Positions 52,712 through 60,861 are shown, numbered from the stretch's first letter. The stretch: 64,000 nt of DNA from Thiofilum sp. (GCF_016711335.1 NZ_JADJTF010000001.1:1-64000), one strand, 5' to 3'. Notes: generated from the sequence alone by a model not told the origin. Made by a program: numbers and translations.

Positions 52712-54123
52712 ATACCCTCATTCCCACATTAGGGACTATTGCCGTAGCTCTTGCTCTCATTGCATGGCAGACACGCGGGAACCGATACAAAACCCGTGCA
52801 TGGTTGGGATGGAGTGCCTTAACGCTGGAACTGCTAGCGGGGGCAATGGCGATTTATTGGGCTGCCACCAATGGGCAAGGCTTATTAGTCTGGATTTTCG
52901 TTTTAGGCTTTGTCGGACTAGCGTTGGGTAAAGCGACCATTGTAAGCGCGGTAGTCGATGCATATGAGCGCGGGTTAATGGGTGCATTAGGTGTAGGTAT
53001 TCTTACTCTCTTAGGTGCTTATGCCGTGGTGTATGCAGCGGGTTCGTTTAGTGGTGTGATTGAAAGCACCGGAAAGGCTGCACAAGCCGCTGAACAGTCT
53101 GCACCGATACAAGCCCTAGATGCTCAAATTGCAGCCGCTCAAGGCAAATTAGGCACACTCTCCCAATATGCCGATGCAGGTCGTGCCAGTGCTGAAAGCG
53201 CACAGGCAACGCAGCTACAAACGCAATTAACCGCTGCTAGGGACGCACTCGCTAAATGTCCGCCTACCTATATCACTAAGTGCGTGAATCCCGCTCAAAG
53301 TCGTATTGATGCGCTCCAGCGTGAACTCTCTACCCTCACCTACCACGGCAATAACCAAGCCTATGCAGGCACTCAGCAACTCATTGCGGATTTACAAACC
53401 CAACGCGCTACCCTCTTGCAATCCGGTACAACCACAACCAGCGGACTAGGTGCGGATGATAAGTTAATAGCGTGGTTATTGGGCGTGGAGGTAGAGCAAG
53501 CACGCTCTCTCAAATGGCTGATTTTCGTATTTGCCTTTGACGTGTTAAGCCTAGCCTTTCGTTTGACCGGTGATATGGTAGCCAGTGGTATCCCGGACCA
53601 CAAACGCGCCGCTAAGCGTTTAGAGGTGTTAATGGAGTCGGGCTATTCCCTACCCCAAGCCGCTAATCTATTGGCTCATTCACCGGATACTAAGCAACCC
53701 ACCACGTTACCCGCGCCTGAAGTGTACGCGTACAGTGCGGACACTCTCAAACCCTCAGAAACCGCATTAGACCCCGTTTTGAGCGCTACAGACAACCCCA
53801 CTTCTCACGCATCGGAAGTGTACGCGTACAGTACGGACACCTCCGACAATCCATTGTCCTTAGATGATGTTTATGCCAGTGCTGAACCGCTTTATAGGGA
53901 GTGGAAGGAATTAGTGGCTAGTAAAACCATTAACCCCACTGTGCGACCTGCTAAGGAATTTCTTAATGAAAGACTATGCCAAGGCAAACAGAAAACCACG
54001 ATTACCCCTGTTCAAATGGATTCGATTGCTAACCGCTGGCTAGAAAGGGCAAGGCTGCAAGGCGTCTTGAAATATAACCCTGAATCAGGGGTAGGGAAGC
54101 CTAAGTATGTATTAAATGATTAA
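52702..54123 (+). CDS. Membrane / coiled-coil protein with C-terminal module shared with the next gene
   Basis: The 473 residues contain four N-terminal helices (from LIPTLGTIAVALALIAW to GILTLLGAYAVVYAAG), an Ala/Gln-rich extramembrane coiled-coil-like domain (about 120-245) with two Cys (AKCPPTYITKCV), a fifth helix (LKWLIFVFAFDVLSLAF), a cytoplasmic part with two EVYAYSxDT repeats, and a C-terminal module of about 75 residues (from YREWKELVASKTINPTVRPA to GVGKPKYVLND). No known family is recognised. The module alone is encoded by the next gene, so this is a likely fusion. Confidence 0.65.
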   Translation: MGLDTLIPTLGTIAVALALIAWQTRGNRYKTRAWLGWSALTLELLAGAMAIYWAATNGQGLLVWIFVLGFVGLALGKATIVSAVVDAYERGLMGALGVGILTLLGAYAVVYAAGSFSGVIESTGKAAQAAEQSAPIQALDAQIAAAQGKLGTLSQYADAGRASAESAQATQLQTQLTAARDALAKCPPTYITKCVNPAQSRIDALQRELSTLTYHGNNQAYAGTQQLIADLQTQRATLLQSGTTTTSGLGADDKLIAWLLGVEVEQARSLKWLIFVFAFDVLSLAFRLTGDMVASGIPDHKRAAKRLEVLMESGYSLPQAANLLAHSPDTKQPTTLPAPEVYAYSADTLKPSETALDPVLSATDNPTSHASEVYAYSTDTSDNPLSLDDVYASAEPLYREWKELVASKTINPTVRPAKEFLNERLCQGKQKTTITPVQMDSIANRWLERARLQGVLKYNPESGVGKPKYVLND

Positions 54124-54135
54124 GGGATTTTATCA

Positions 54136-54411
54136 ATGAACCATCATCTTATTTATTCACCGTCAGAATTAGAACCCTACTACGGACAATGGCTAGACAA
54201 GGTACAGCTTAAAGCAATTGCACCTACTGTTAGACCTGCTTTTAGCTTTATCTCTAGTGAACTATGCAGCGGGGGCAAGCCCTATACTCTGACACCTCCA
54301 CAGATACGCGCCATTATCGACACATGGTTAGAACGTGCAACCAGTGAAGGCGTATTGGTACGCAACACGGTAGGCGGAATAGGGAAACCTAAATACTTAT
54401 TGAATGAATGA
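54136..54411 (+). CDS. Stand-alone copy of the C-terminal module
   Basis: The 91-residue protein aligns to the end of the preceding protein: YGQWLDKVQLKAIAPTVRPA, ELCSGGKPYTLTPPQIRAI, WLERATSEGVL and GGIGKPKYLLNE. Conserved are the W, PTVRPA, LC-G, TP-Q, WLERA, GVL and GKPKY-LN positions. The pattern resembles a small winged-helix-like DNA-binding unit, but no family is known to me. It starts 12 bases after the membrane gene. Confidence 0.65.
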   Translation: MNHHLIYSPSELEPYYGQWLDKVQLKAIAPTVRPAFSFISSELCSGGKPYTLTPPQIRAIIDTWLERATSEGVLVRNTVGGIGKPKYLLNE

Positions 54412-54462
54412 TTAACCAATGGGGGCGGTGTGTTTTTAGTCGTGTTTTGCTTGTTTTTTTTG

Positions 54463-54491
54463 TTGACACTCACGCTCCGGTGCAGTAAAGT
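54463..54491 (+). promoter_or_regulatory. Strong sigma-70 promoter before the replication operon
   Basis: TTGACA (54463-54468), a 17-base spacer and TAAAGT (54486-54491) form a near-consensus promoter. Transcription would start near 54498, giving a leader of about 160 bases before alpA. This is the best promoter I see in the element. Confidence 0.75.
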
Positions 54492-54548
54492 TTTGGGTGT
54501 GGGAGAGTTGCGTCTAAAGCAAGCCTACACCACAAAGAGATTTAAGAA

Positions 54549-54583
54549 AGCTGCCAACTTTAGCGAGTTAGGCGGCTTTTTTT
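54549..54583 (+). terminator. First leader terminator upstream of alpA
   Basis: AGCTGCCAACT pairs with AGTTAGGCGGCT (one bulge, one G-U pair), followed by TTTTTTT. It lies in the leader about 50 bases after the predicted transcription start, so most transcripts should stop here unless the hairpin is prevented. Confidence 0.8.
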
Positions 54584-54600
54584 ACGTCTGCAAAATTTAT

Positions 54601-54637
54601 AGCCGCCCCCTTGTGGCAGAGGGGAGCGGCTTTTTTT
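54601..54637 (+). terminator. Second leader terminator upstream of alpA
   Basis: AGCCGC and GCGGCT with an inner CCCCT/AGGGG stem form a long GC-rich hairpin, followed by TTTTTTT. Together with the first it makes a double terminator between the promoter and alpA (start 54661). Confidence 0.85.
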
Positions 54638-54660
54638 ACGCCCATAAAAAGGTAAAAAGC

Positions 54661-54873
54661 ATGACAACAACACTAAAAGCCCTTGATTTTAAAGCCGTTA
54701 AAGAAAAAACCAGCTTAAGCCGTAGCCATGTGTGGAAGTTAGAGCAAGCGGGGCAATTCCCTAAGCGTTTTAACATTGGTGCGCGTGGGGTACGCTGGAT
54801 TGAATCGGAGATAGATGAATGGCTTTCCAACCGAGCACAGGCAGGCGATAGCCGTGCAGACAAAACCGCTTAA
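54661..54873 (+). CDS. alpA: AlpA-family excisionase/transcription regulator
   Basis: The 70-residue HTH protein is MTTTLKALDFKAVKEKTSLS then RSHVWKLEQAGQFPKRFNIG and RGVRWIESEIDEWLSNR. This is the AlpA/phage transcriptional activator form found in P4-like elements. A longer open frame begins at 54430 but includes the terminators, so the ATG at 54661 (AAAAGGTAAAAAGC upstream) is chosen. It precedes the primase gene. Its likely role is activation of excision or integrase expression. Confidence 0.9.
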   Translation: MTTTLKALDFKAVKEKTSLSRSHVWKLEQAGQFPKRFNIGARGVRWIESEIDEWLSNRAQAGDSRADKTA

Positions 54874-54938
54874 CCCCTCAAATGAAAAAGCCCGCTATCG
54901 CTACCAACGAAACGCGGGCTTAAAAGGAATCTCAAGAT

Positions 54939-55871
54939 ATGAATTATATACCTTCTTATTACGAAAGTCTCGACAATCTAAAAACCACTATGCACAACCT
55001 ATTAGGTTTTGCGCCCCCTGCATTAGTGGATAGTGGGGCATTAATCCGCTTTGACACCGACAAGCCACGCAATAAAGCCGGATGGTACGTACTCCACCGC
55101 TTGAGTATAGGCGGACTGGTCGCCACCTTTGGTGATTGGAAGCAAGGTATTAGCCATAAGTGGACCAGCTACACCAAAAGCGATTTAAGCCCTAAGGAAC
55201 GGGAAGCCATACGCCAAGCCCGACTAAAACAAGCCGCAATCCTCAAAGCTGAAACGGAACGTAACCACGAAACCGCAAGGCTTAAAGCCGTGGATAGGTG
55301 GACTAAATCCCCACCCGCTAGCACTGCACACCCGTACTTAATGCGCAAGCAAGTAGGGGCGTATGGGATAAAGCAATCAGGCAACCTACTGTTAATCCCT
55401 CTTATGGATGCAGCCGGATACTTGCGTAACCTCCAAACCATTGCACCGGATGGAACAAAGCGCTTTTTAAAAGGCGGTATCAAGCGCGGCATGTTTGCCC
55501 CACTAGGTACATTAAGAGGTGCTAACCATGCGTATCTATGCGAGGGATACGCCACGGGTGCAAGCATCTATGAAGCCTATCAAGCCCCTGTTATTTGCGC
55601 CTTGGATGCAGGAAACCTGCTACCCGTAGCGCAAGCAATACGCGCCAAATGCCTAGACCTCCCTCTTATCTTGGTAGCCGATAACGACCGCGCCACCGCT
55701 CAAAAGACAGGCGTTAATATAGGTATCACCAAAGCCCAAGCCGTAGCCGAATCAGTGCCCCTAGTCACCGTACAAATACCCTACTTTGAGGATAGCGCCC
55801 CCCTCGACCTCTCAGACTTTAACGATGCCGTGAACTACTACCGCACCCAAGACAAGCCAAAAATCGATTAA
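54939..55871 (+). CDS. Toprim primase-like replication protein
   Basis: The 310 residues contain an N-terminal region with a P4-alpha-like segment (HPYLMRKQVGAYGIKQSGNL) and a C-terminal Toprim domain: Glu in AYLCEGYATGASIYEAYQA and the D-x-D in LILVADNDRATA. Such proteins make primers for plasmid/phage replication. It is 65 bases after alpA and 13 before the DUF927 gene, in the same operon. The N-terminal zinc finger of the full P4 alpha protein is not seen. Confidence 0.88.
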   Translation: MNYIPSYYESLDNLKTTMHNLLGFAPPALVDSGALIRFDTDKPRNKAGWYVLHRLSIGGLVATFGDWKQGISHKWTSYTKSDLSPKEREAIRQARLKQAAILKAETERNHETARLKAVDRWTKSPPASTAHPYLMRKQVGAYGIKQSGNLLLIPLMDAAGYLRNLQTIAPDGTKRFLKGGIKRGMFAPLGTLRGANHAYLCEGYATGASIYEAYQAPVICALDAGNLLPVAQAIRAKCLDLPLILVADNDRATAQKTGVNIGITKAQAVAESVPLVTVQIPYFEDSAPLDLSDFNDAVNYYRTQDKPKID

Positions 55872-55884
55872 AAGGAATTTCACC

Positions 55885-57678
55885 ATGACGACTAATAAAC
55901 AACACAAAGCGCCTGTTATTCCCATGACGACCTTTAAAACCGATAAGCCTCACACCAAGACCGTGCAAGGGGACACAGGCACGTTTTTTGTAAAAGAGGA
56001 CGGTATCTATTTTGCTGGATTCGCTAAGGAAGGAACGCCACCAACAGAGAAACGTATTTGCTCTAAGCTAGACGTGTTAGCGAGTACCTGTGACGAAAGC
56101 AGCCATAATCACGGGGTACTATTGAAATGGAAGGATAACCGGAACGTCACGCATCAATGGGCTATGCCTAAAGCTTTTCTTGCTGGAGAAACCAAAGACG
56201 CAGTAAAACCACTTTACGCTGGTGGCTTAGACATTAAGGCAGGTAGAGGCAATAATCAAAAGATAGTTGAATATATCCAGTCGGCTACCCCTCACCAATG
56301 GCTAACGTGTGTAAGCAAAACGGGCTGGACTAATGGCGTTTATGTCACCGCTAATAAGGTTTATGGGCAAGAAGCTGATAAGTACATTCTGCAATCTGAA
56401 AGCATTACTACCAGCGCTACTAATCAGACCACCACACTAGGCACACTCGAAGAATGGCAAGCCCATATAAGCCGTTATGCAGTGGGTAATGATAGGTTAC
56501 TACTCGCAATCTGTGCAGCTTTTGCGGGTGCGCTTAAGAAGTTTAGTGACGTAGGGAACGTGATTTTACATTTTCACGGGAACAGCACCGACGGCAAAAC
56601 AACAGCCGCTAGATGCGCGGTTAGTGTGTTGGGTAGTCCCGACAATTTGCAACTATGGAAAGCTACAGCTAACGGACTCGAAAGCATAGCCGTTAAATAC
56701 AATGATAGTTTGCTGGCACTGGATGAACTCAGACAAGCAAGCCCTAAAGAAGTAGGCGACATTGTGTATATGCTAGGCAATGGACGCGGGAAAGTGCGAG
56801 CTGATAAAGGCGGTAATGCAAGGGAAGCCGCAACATGGAACGTGATAGGACTATCAACGGGTGAAATCACGTTAAGCGACTATTTAAAAAGTGAAGGTAA
56901 AGAAGTCTATGCAGGGCAAGAACTACGCTTGCTCAATATCCCTAGCCATGCGGGGGCGGGTTTTGGTGTGTTTACTACGCTGCACGGGTTTAGTCATTCG
57001 GCTGATTTAGCTAACCATTTAAATGCTAGCATCCATAAATATTATGGTGTAGCGGGTGACGCATGGTTAGAGCGTATTACTCAAGACGTTGACACCTTAA
57101 GCGCTCAAGTACCGAGTGCTATCACTCAATTTGTAGCGTCTCTAGGCACTATCAGCAATCAAGCGAAACGTGCAGCGCGTGCTTTTGGGCTACTGGCAAC
57201 CGCTGGAGAGTTAGCCACCTCTTACGGTATTACCGGATGGAGGGAGGGAGAGGCAACACAGGCTTGCAAAACCCTGTTTAATGTTTGGTTGCAGGGCTTT
57301 GGTACTGGCAATCGTGAAGAAGAACAGATTTACAAGGCAGCCGTCGACTTTATCCAAAAGAATCCTAATCGCTTCCACCTCATTTATAGACCTAAAGATG
57401 TTAACGGTGTGTTTTATCCCAATGCTGAGTATCAATTAAACCAGACTCAATACTTGCATAACCGAGTAGGCTTTCAGAAAGACGGTACTTATTACGTACT
57501 ACTCGCTCAAATGAAAGAACTTGCCCTTCATTCCGCCTATGACTCTAAAGCTATTCTAAAGGTGCTTAAAGCGCGTGGTTTTTTTGTAGGCGATACCTCT
57601 AAACCGCTAAGAGTAACAACTTTTGACAACCCAATTAAGGTGTGGGAAGTGTCAAAGGATGTTCTAAATGCTGAATAA
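55885..57678 (+). CDS. DUF927 helicase-like ATPase
   Basis: The 597-residue protein has a DUF927 core (HQWLTCVSKTGWTNGVYVT; LEEWQAHISRYAVGNDRLLL) with Walker A HFHGNSTDGKTTAARCAV and Walker B DSLLALDELRQASP. DUF927 proteins accompany primases in integrative elements and phages and are thought to be replicative helicases. With the Toprim protein upstream this looks like a split version of the P4 alpha primase-helicase. Iterons follow directly after the gene. Confidence 0.9.
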   Translation: MTTNKQHKAPVIPMTTFKTDKPHTKTVQGDTGTFFVKEDGIYFAGFAKEGTPPTEKRICSKLDVLASTCDESSHNHGVLLKWKDNRNVTHQWAMPKAFLAGETKDAVKPLYAGGLDIKAGRGNNQKIVEYIQSATPHQWLTCVSKTGWTNGVYVTANKVYGQEADKYILQSESITTSATNQTTTLGTLEEWQAHISRYAVGNDRLLLAICAAFAGALKKFSDVGNVILHFHGNSTDGKTTAARCAVSVLGSPDNLQLWKATANGLESIAVKYNDSLLALDELRQASPKEVGDIVYMLGNGRGKVRADKGGNAREAATWNVIGLSTGEITLSDYLKSEGKEVYAGQELRLLNIPSHAGAGFGVFTTLHGFSHSADLANHLNASIHKYYGVAGDAWLERITQDVDTLSAQVPSAITQFVASLGTISNQAKRAARAFGLLATAGELATSYGITGWREGEATQACKTLFNVWLQGFGTGNREEEQIYKAAVDFIQKNPNRFHLIYRPKDVNGVFYPNAEYQLNQTQYLHNRVGFQKDGTYYVLLAQMKELALHSAYDSKAILKVLKARGFFVGDTSKPLRVTTFDNPIKVWEVSKDVLNAE

Positions 57679-57739
57679 ATCACTTTTTAGCGCTTTTTTT
57701 CATGCCTTAAAAAGCACAAATTCCTTTAAAAACAACCAT

Positions 57740-57829
57740 GTAACCGATGTAACCGCTCAATTTTGGCTGCGGTTACATGAAAACCCCTTTAAAATCAATC
57801 GTGTAACCGATGTAACCGATGTAACCGCG
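57740..57829. other. Second iteron cluster downstream of the DUF927 gene
   Basis: GTAACCGAT or close variants occur at 57740-57748, 57749-57757, 57803-57811, 57812-57820 and 57821-57829, with an inverted GCGGTTAC at 57769-57776. The same unit forms the array at 47933-48236. AACTCGACATTGCATTCAGAG follows at 57840, also matching the first cluster. In a circular form the clusters would be about 2 kb apart across the joined att site. Confidence 0.75.
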
Positions 57830-57875
57830 AAAAAACGCCAACTCGACATTGCATTCAGAGTAAGAGGGTAGTTTG

Positions 57876-58100
57876 ATGACTGCACACACCAAGACCCACC
57901 TAGATGATTTTTTCAAGCGTTTTAATGACCGTCTGAAGAATCCACAGACTCCAGACGAACAAGCCGACTTTAACGAATGCCTAGAGGAACGTAGCGCGAT
58001 AATGGAGTATGAAGGCGGACTGCCAAGACATGAGGCAGAATTGCAAGCGCGGGTTATCTGTTTGACCGAGTACCGGAACAAGCGAGGTATTAAAGCCTGA
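57876..58100 (+). CDS. Hypothetical element protein (74 residues)
   Basis: A charged, helical protein (HLDDFFKRFNDRLKNPQTPD; ECLEERSAIMEYEGGLPRHE; RVICLTEYRNKRG). The ATG at 57876 has GAGGG upstream. The stretch with GLPRHEAE is a form often seen in small phage or element proteins, but no family is certain. It is the last gene before the right end. Confidence 0.6.
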   Translation: MTAHTKTHLDDFFKRFNDRLKNPQTPDEQADFNECLEERSAIMEYEGGLPRHEAELQARVICLTEYRNKRGIKA

Positions 58101-58173
58101 TAGTGAGTAGGGTAATCACTGGCTACCCGTAGCACCTCAAAAAAATAGTTTTGAGGGAGTCAAAATGCCAAAA

Positions 58174-58195
58174 GTACACCGCAAAGTACACCGTA
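58174..58195 (+). promoter_or_regulatory. Paired arm-type repeats at the right end
   Basis: GTACACCGCA (58174-58183) and GTACACCGTA (58186-58195) show the same 12-bp period and orientation as the pair beside the integrase gene. They probably bind integrase or an accessory protein. Confidence 0.65.
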
Positions 58196-58228
58196 AAACG
58201 GTTTTAGACCGATTTTAAGCCTTAGCTC

Positions 58229-58259
58229 CAAAAGCAAAAAGCCTTGTAAGTGCATGACC

Positions 58260-58268
<9 letters not shown>
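58229..58268 (-). terminator. tRNA-Thr terminator
   Basis: AGCCTTGTA (58240-58248) pairs with TACAAGGCT (58260-58268). On the minus strand the stem is followed by TTTTTGCTTTT, so it ends transcription after the tRNA. A diverged copy is at 46366-46405 beside attL. Confidence 0.8.
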
Positions 58269-58351
<83 letters not shown>

Positions 58352-58387
58352 AATGGAGGCGTATAATATAGATCGATCCTTTAAGCG

Positions 58388-59152
58388 TCAAGCCTTTTCT
58401 TGTGCTCTTGGTCGGAATTTTCGCCCTTGAAACGCCGCCAAAATACCACGCAAAATATTCATCTCACTTTGGGTCAAATGCGTGCGCCCAAACAAACGTC
58501 GTAAGCGATTCATTAATAAGCGCGGATTCTCTGGATCTAAATAGCGTACCTCAATTAAGGTCTGCTCTAAGTGCTCATATAAACCCTCTAGCTGAGCACC
58601 TGTGGCTAAAGGCTCTCCTAATCCCTCTGCTGGTGTCGATTCTGGATGTTTTAACCCCTGTACCGCCATCGCACATTCATAACAATAAAGTTGAATTGCT
58701 GCTGCAATATTGAGCGAGTAGTAATCCACCGCCATCGGAATATGGGTAAGATACTGGCATTGGGCCAACTCCTCATTAGTCAACCCCGTGCGCTCACGCC
58801 CAAACACTAAAGCAATTTTCTGCCCCGCTAATTGAGGTGCTACAAACTCACCACACTCACGCGCGGTCAATTGCGGCCAAGGCAAAGAGCGTTCAGAACG
58901 TGCACTCGTGCCAATCACTACTTGGCAGTCGGCTAGTGCTTCACTCAAGGTCTGGACTCGCTTAGCATGCTCTAAAATGCTATCTGCGCCCGAAGCCATC
59001 GCTTTAGTTTGAGGGGAATTAAAATCTTTGGGTTGAATCAGGCGTAAGTCACTCACCCCCATCGTTTTCATCGCGCGAGCTGCCGCACCAATATTACCCG
59101 GATGCGAGGTTTGCACCATGACAATGCAGAGATTATCCAATACTGAAGTCAT
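58388..59152 (-). CDS. trmJ: tRNA (cytidine/uridine-2'-O-)-methyltransferase TrmJ
   Basis: This SpoU-family enzyme of 254 residues has VMVQTSHPGNIGAAARAMKT (motif 1), IALVFGRERTGLTNEELAQC (motif 2) and YYSLNIAAAIQLYCYE (motif 3). TrmJ methylates ribose 32 of tRNAs. The C-terminal extension (LFGRTHLTQSEMNILRGI) distinguishes it from TrmH or TrmL. It is 3 bases downstream of smpB in the same direction. Confidence 0.93.
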   Translation of the reverse strand: MTSVLDNLCIVMVQTSHPGNIGAAARAMKTMGVSDLRLIQPKDFNSPQTKAMASGADSILEHAKRVQTLSEALADCQVVIGTSARSERSLPWPQLTARECGEFVAPQLAGQKIALVFGRERTGLTNEELAQCQYLTHIPMAVDYYSLNIAAAIQLYCYECAMAVQGLKHPESTPAEGLGEPLATGAQLEGLYEHLEQTLIEVRYLDPENPRLLMNRLRRLFGRTHLTQSEMNILRGILAAFQGRKFRPRAQEKA

Positions 59153-59155
59153 AAA

Positions 59156-59641
59156 TTAACGCGTACTATGTTTCATCAGGCGCTCTTTCTCACGTCCCCA
59201 ATCACGATCTTTTTCAGTATCGCGTTTGTCGTGTTCTTGTTTACCCTTGCCTAGACCGATTTCGACTTTTACCCGATTATTTTTCCAATACATCGCAATC
59301 GGTACGACGGTATAGCCTTTACGATCTACAGACCCCATGAGTTTATCGATTTCACGCCGATGCAATAGGAGCTGCCGATCACGAAATGCATTAGGGATGA
59401 TATGAGTCGAGGCGGATAAGAGCGGTGTGATGAGGGCTGCAAATAAATAGGCGTTACCATTGCGGAAGATCACATAGCTATCCTGCAACTGTACGCGCCC
59501 GTCCCGAATACTTTTTACTTCCCAACCCTCTAAAGCAACACCTGCCTCATAGGTGCTTTCAATCGAATAATTAAAGCGAGCTTGCTTATTGAGCGCAATC
59601 GTATTACTTCCGGCGGAAGATTTTTTCTTTTGTTTAGCCAT
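59156..59641 (-). CDS. smpB: SsrA-binding protein SmpB
   Basis: The 161-residue protein has NKQARFNYSIESTYEAGVAL, LEGWEVKSIRDGRVQLQDSY and a Lys-rich tail (GKGKQEHDKRDTEKDRDWGR) that enters the ribosomal decoding site during trans-translation. It is divergent from ratA, the usual arrangement in gammaproteobacteria. No ssrA gene was recognised in this window. Confidence 0.96.
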   Translation of the reverse strand: MAKQKKKSSAGSNTIALNKQARFNYSIESTYEAGVALEGWEVKSIRDGRVQLQDSYVIFRNGNAYLFAALITPLLSASTHIIPNAFRDRQLLLHRREIDKLMGSVDRKGYTVVPIAMYWKNNRVKVEIGLGKGKQEHDKRDTEKDRDWGREKERLMKHSTR

Positions 59642-59735
59642 TGAGATTGATATGTTTATCCAGACATAAGGAGCCGATAATAACGCTATCAGCCTAGAAT
59701 AGAAACGCCGATTAACTTAAAAGGAATCTGATTAC

Positions 59736-60170
59736 ATGGCGCAGATTAGTCGCAGTGCTTTAGTCCCTTACAGCCCTGAGCAAATGTACCGCTTAGTGGA
59801 TAATATTAGTCAGTATCCGCAATTTTTACCGTGGTGTGGGCAAGCTCAGGAATACGAACGTAGTGCTGAGATGGTAAAAGCCAGTGTCGAAATCGCCAAA
59901 GGTGCTATCACTAAGAGCTTCACCACGCTGAATCGACTCCAACCCTATCACAGTATCGAGATGTCTTTAGTCGATGGTCCCTTTAAACACTTACATGGGT
60001 TTTGGCGCTTTACTCCTCTAGATACGGCGTGCAAGGTCTCTTTTGATTTAGAATTTGAGTTTTCTAATAAACTCGTAGCCTTTGCTATTGGCCCTATTTT
60101 TAATCAAGTAGCGAATACGCTAGTGGATTCATTCGTAAAAAGAGCACATGAAACCTATGGAAAGTCCTAA
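59736..60170 (+). CDS. ratA: RatA/Coq10-family START-domain protein
   Basis: This 144-residue START-fold protein contains SALVPYSPEQMYRLVDNISQ, YPQFLPWCGQ and LVDGPFKHLHGFWRFTPL. E. coli RatA is described as an inhibitor of ribosomal subunit association, and Coq10 relatives bind ubiquinone; which applies here is unknown. Divergent from smpB and overlapping rnfH by 23 bases. Confidence 0.92.
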   Translation: MAQISRSALVPYSPEQMYRLVDNISQYPQFLPWCGQAQEYERSAEMVKASVEIAKGAITKSFTTLNRLQPYHSIEMSLVDGPFKHLHGFWRFTPLDTACKVSFDLEFEFSNKLVAFAIGPIFNQVANTLVDSFVKRAHETYGKS

Positions 60171-60498
60171 TACTCCCGCCCTCATTCCTATTGAGGTGAT
60201 TTATGCCCTGCCTCACGAGCAAGTATTACTCACCGCTAATTTACCGGAAGGGAGTACTATTGCTGAGGGTATCAAAGCATCTAAAGTGTTAGAGCGTTAT
60301 CCAGAGCTGAAGCTAGACACTCTCAAAGTGGGTATTTTTAGTAAGCTAGCTACCCTAGATACTCCACTAAGAGCGCGAGATCGTATTGAAATCTATCGCC
60401 CGCTCATCGCTGATCCTAAAGAGGTGCGTAAACAACGTGCAGCGGAAGGCAAGAAAATGAAAAAAGGTGCTAGCGAAACAGAAAACTCGGAAGGCTAG
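60148..60498 (+). CDS. rnfH: RnfH family protein (UPF0125)
   Basis: The product is a ubiquitin-like beta-grasp protein with IPIEVIYALPHEQVLLTANL, KLDTLKVGIFSKLATLDTPL and RDRIEIYRPLIADPKEVRKQ, the signature of RnfH. Its role is unclear; the name comes from linkage to rnf genes elsewhere. The start may be at 60148 or the next ATG (60157), both within the ratA end. Confidence 0.92.
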   Translation: MKPMESPNTPALIPIEVIYALPHEQVLLTANLPEGSTIAEGIKASKVLERYPELKLDTLKVGIFSKLATLDTPLRARDRIEIYRPLIADPKEVRKQRAAEGKKMKKGASETENSEG

Positions 60499-60546
60499 CC
60501 CCCCGAGTCCCTTTTAATGTTATATACTGAGCACTAAGATCAAGTA

Positions 60547-60861
60547 TTAAGAGCCTACTTGATCTAAACGTAAATCAGATACAACGCCATTATTAAAGAA
60601 CACGGTGACGCCCTGTTTTTTAGAGGTTCCATTACCTTGTTTGAGATAGAACACATAATCCCAGCGATTTTGGTTGAAATCGTCTTTTAATAAGGGTGTA
60701 CCTAAAAGCATTTGTACATCCGTAGGTGACATGCCTCGTTTGACCTGATTTAACTCTTCTTGTGTGACGATATTGCCCTGTTCAATGTCCGCTTTATACG
60801 AGCTACAACCCGTCAGTAATCCTATCGTCATACAGGAAGCTAAAATGATTGATTTGATCAT
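60547..60861 (-). CDS. bamE: Outer-membrane assembly lipoprotein BamE
   Basis: The 104-residue lipoprotein has the lipobox LLTGC (Cys19), then VTQEELNQVKRGMSPTDVQM, LLGTPLLKDDFNQNRWDYVF and a beta end. BamE supports the BAM complex for outer-membrane protein folding. It diverges from fur, the standard gammaproteobacterial pairing. Confidence 0.95.
   Translation of the reverse strand: MIKSIILASCMTIGLLTGCSSYKADIEQGNIVTQEELNQVKRGMSPTDVQMLLGTPLLKDDFNQNRWDYVFYLKQGNGTSKKQGVTVFFNNGVVSDLRLDQVGS

Noticed and set aside
54430..54660. N-terminal extension of alpA
   Set aside because: It would translate across two intrinsic terminators; the short AlpA form from 54661 has a proper ribosome site and the usual family length.
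57668..57871. A 67-codon frame after the DUF927 gene
   Set aside because: Its VTDVTDVT stretches are just translated iterons, and the DNA repeats, not the peptide, appear to be what is kept.
59156..59735. Search for an ssrA (tmRNA) gene beside smpB
   Set aside because: No tmRNA-like ends or tag reading frame were seen in the flanks.
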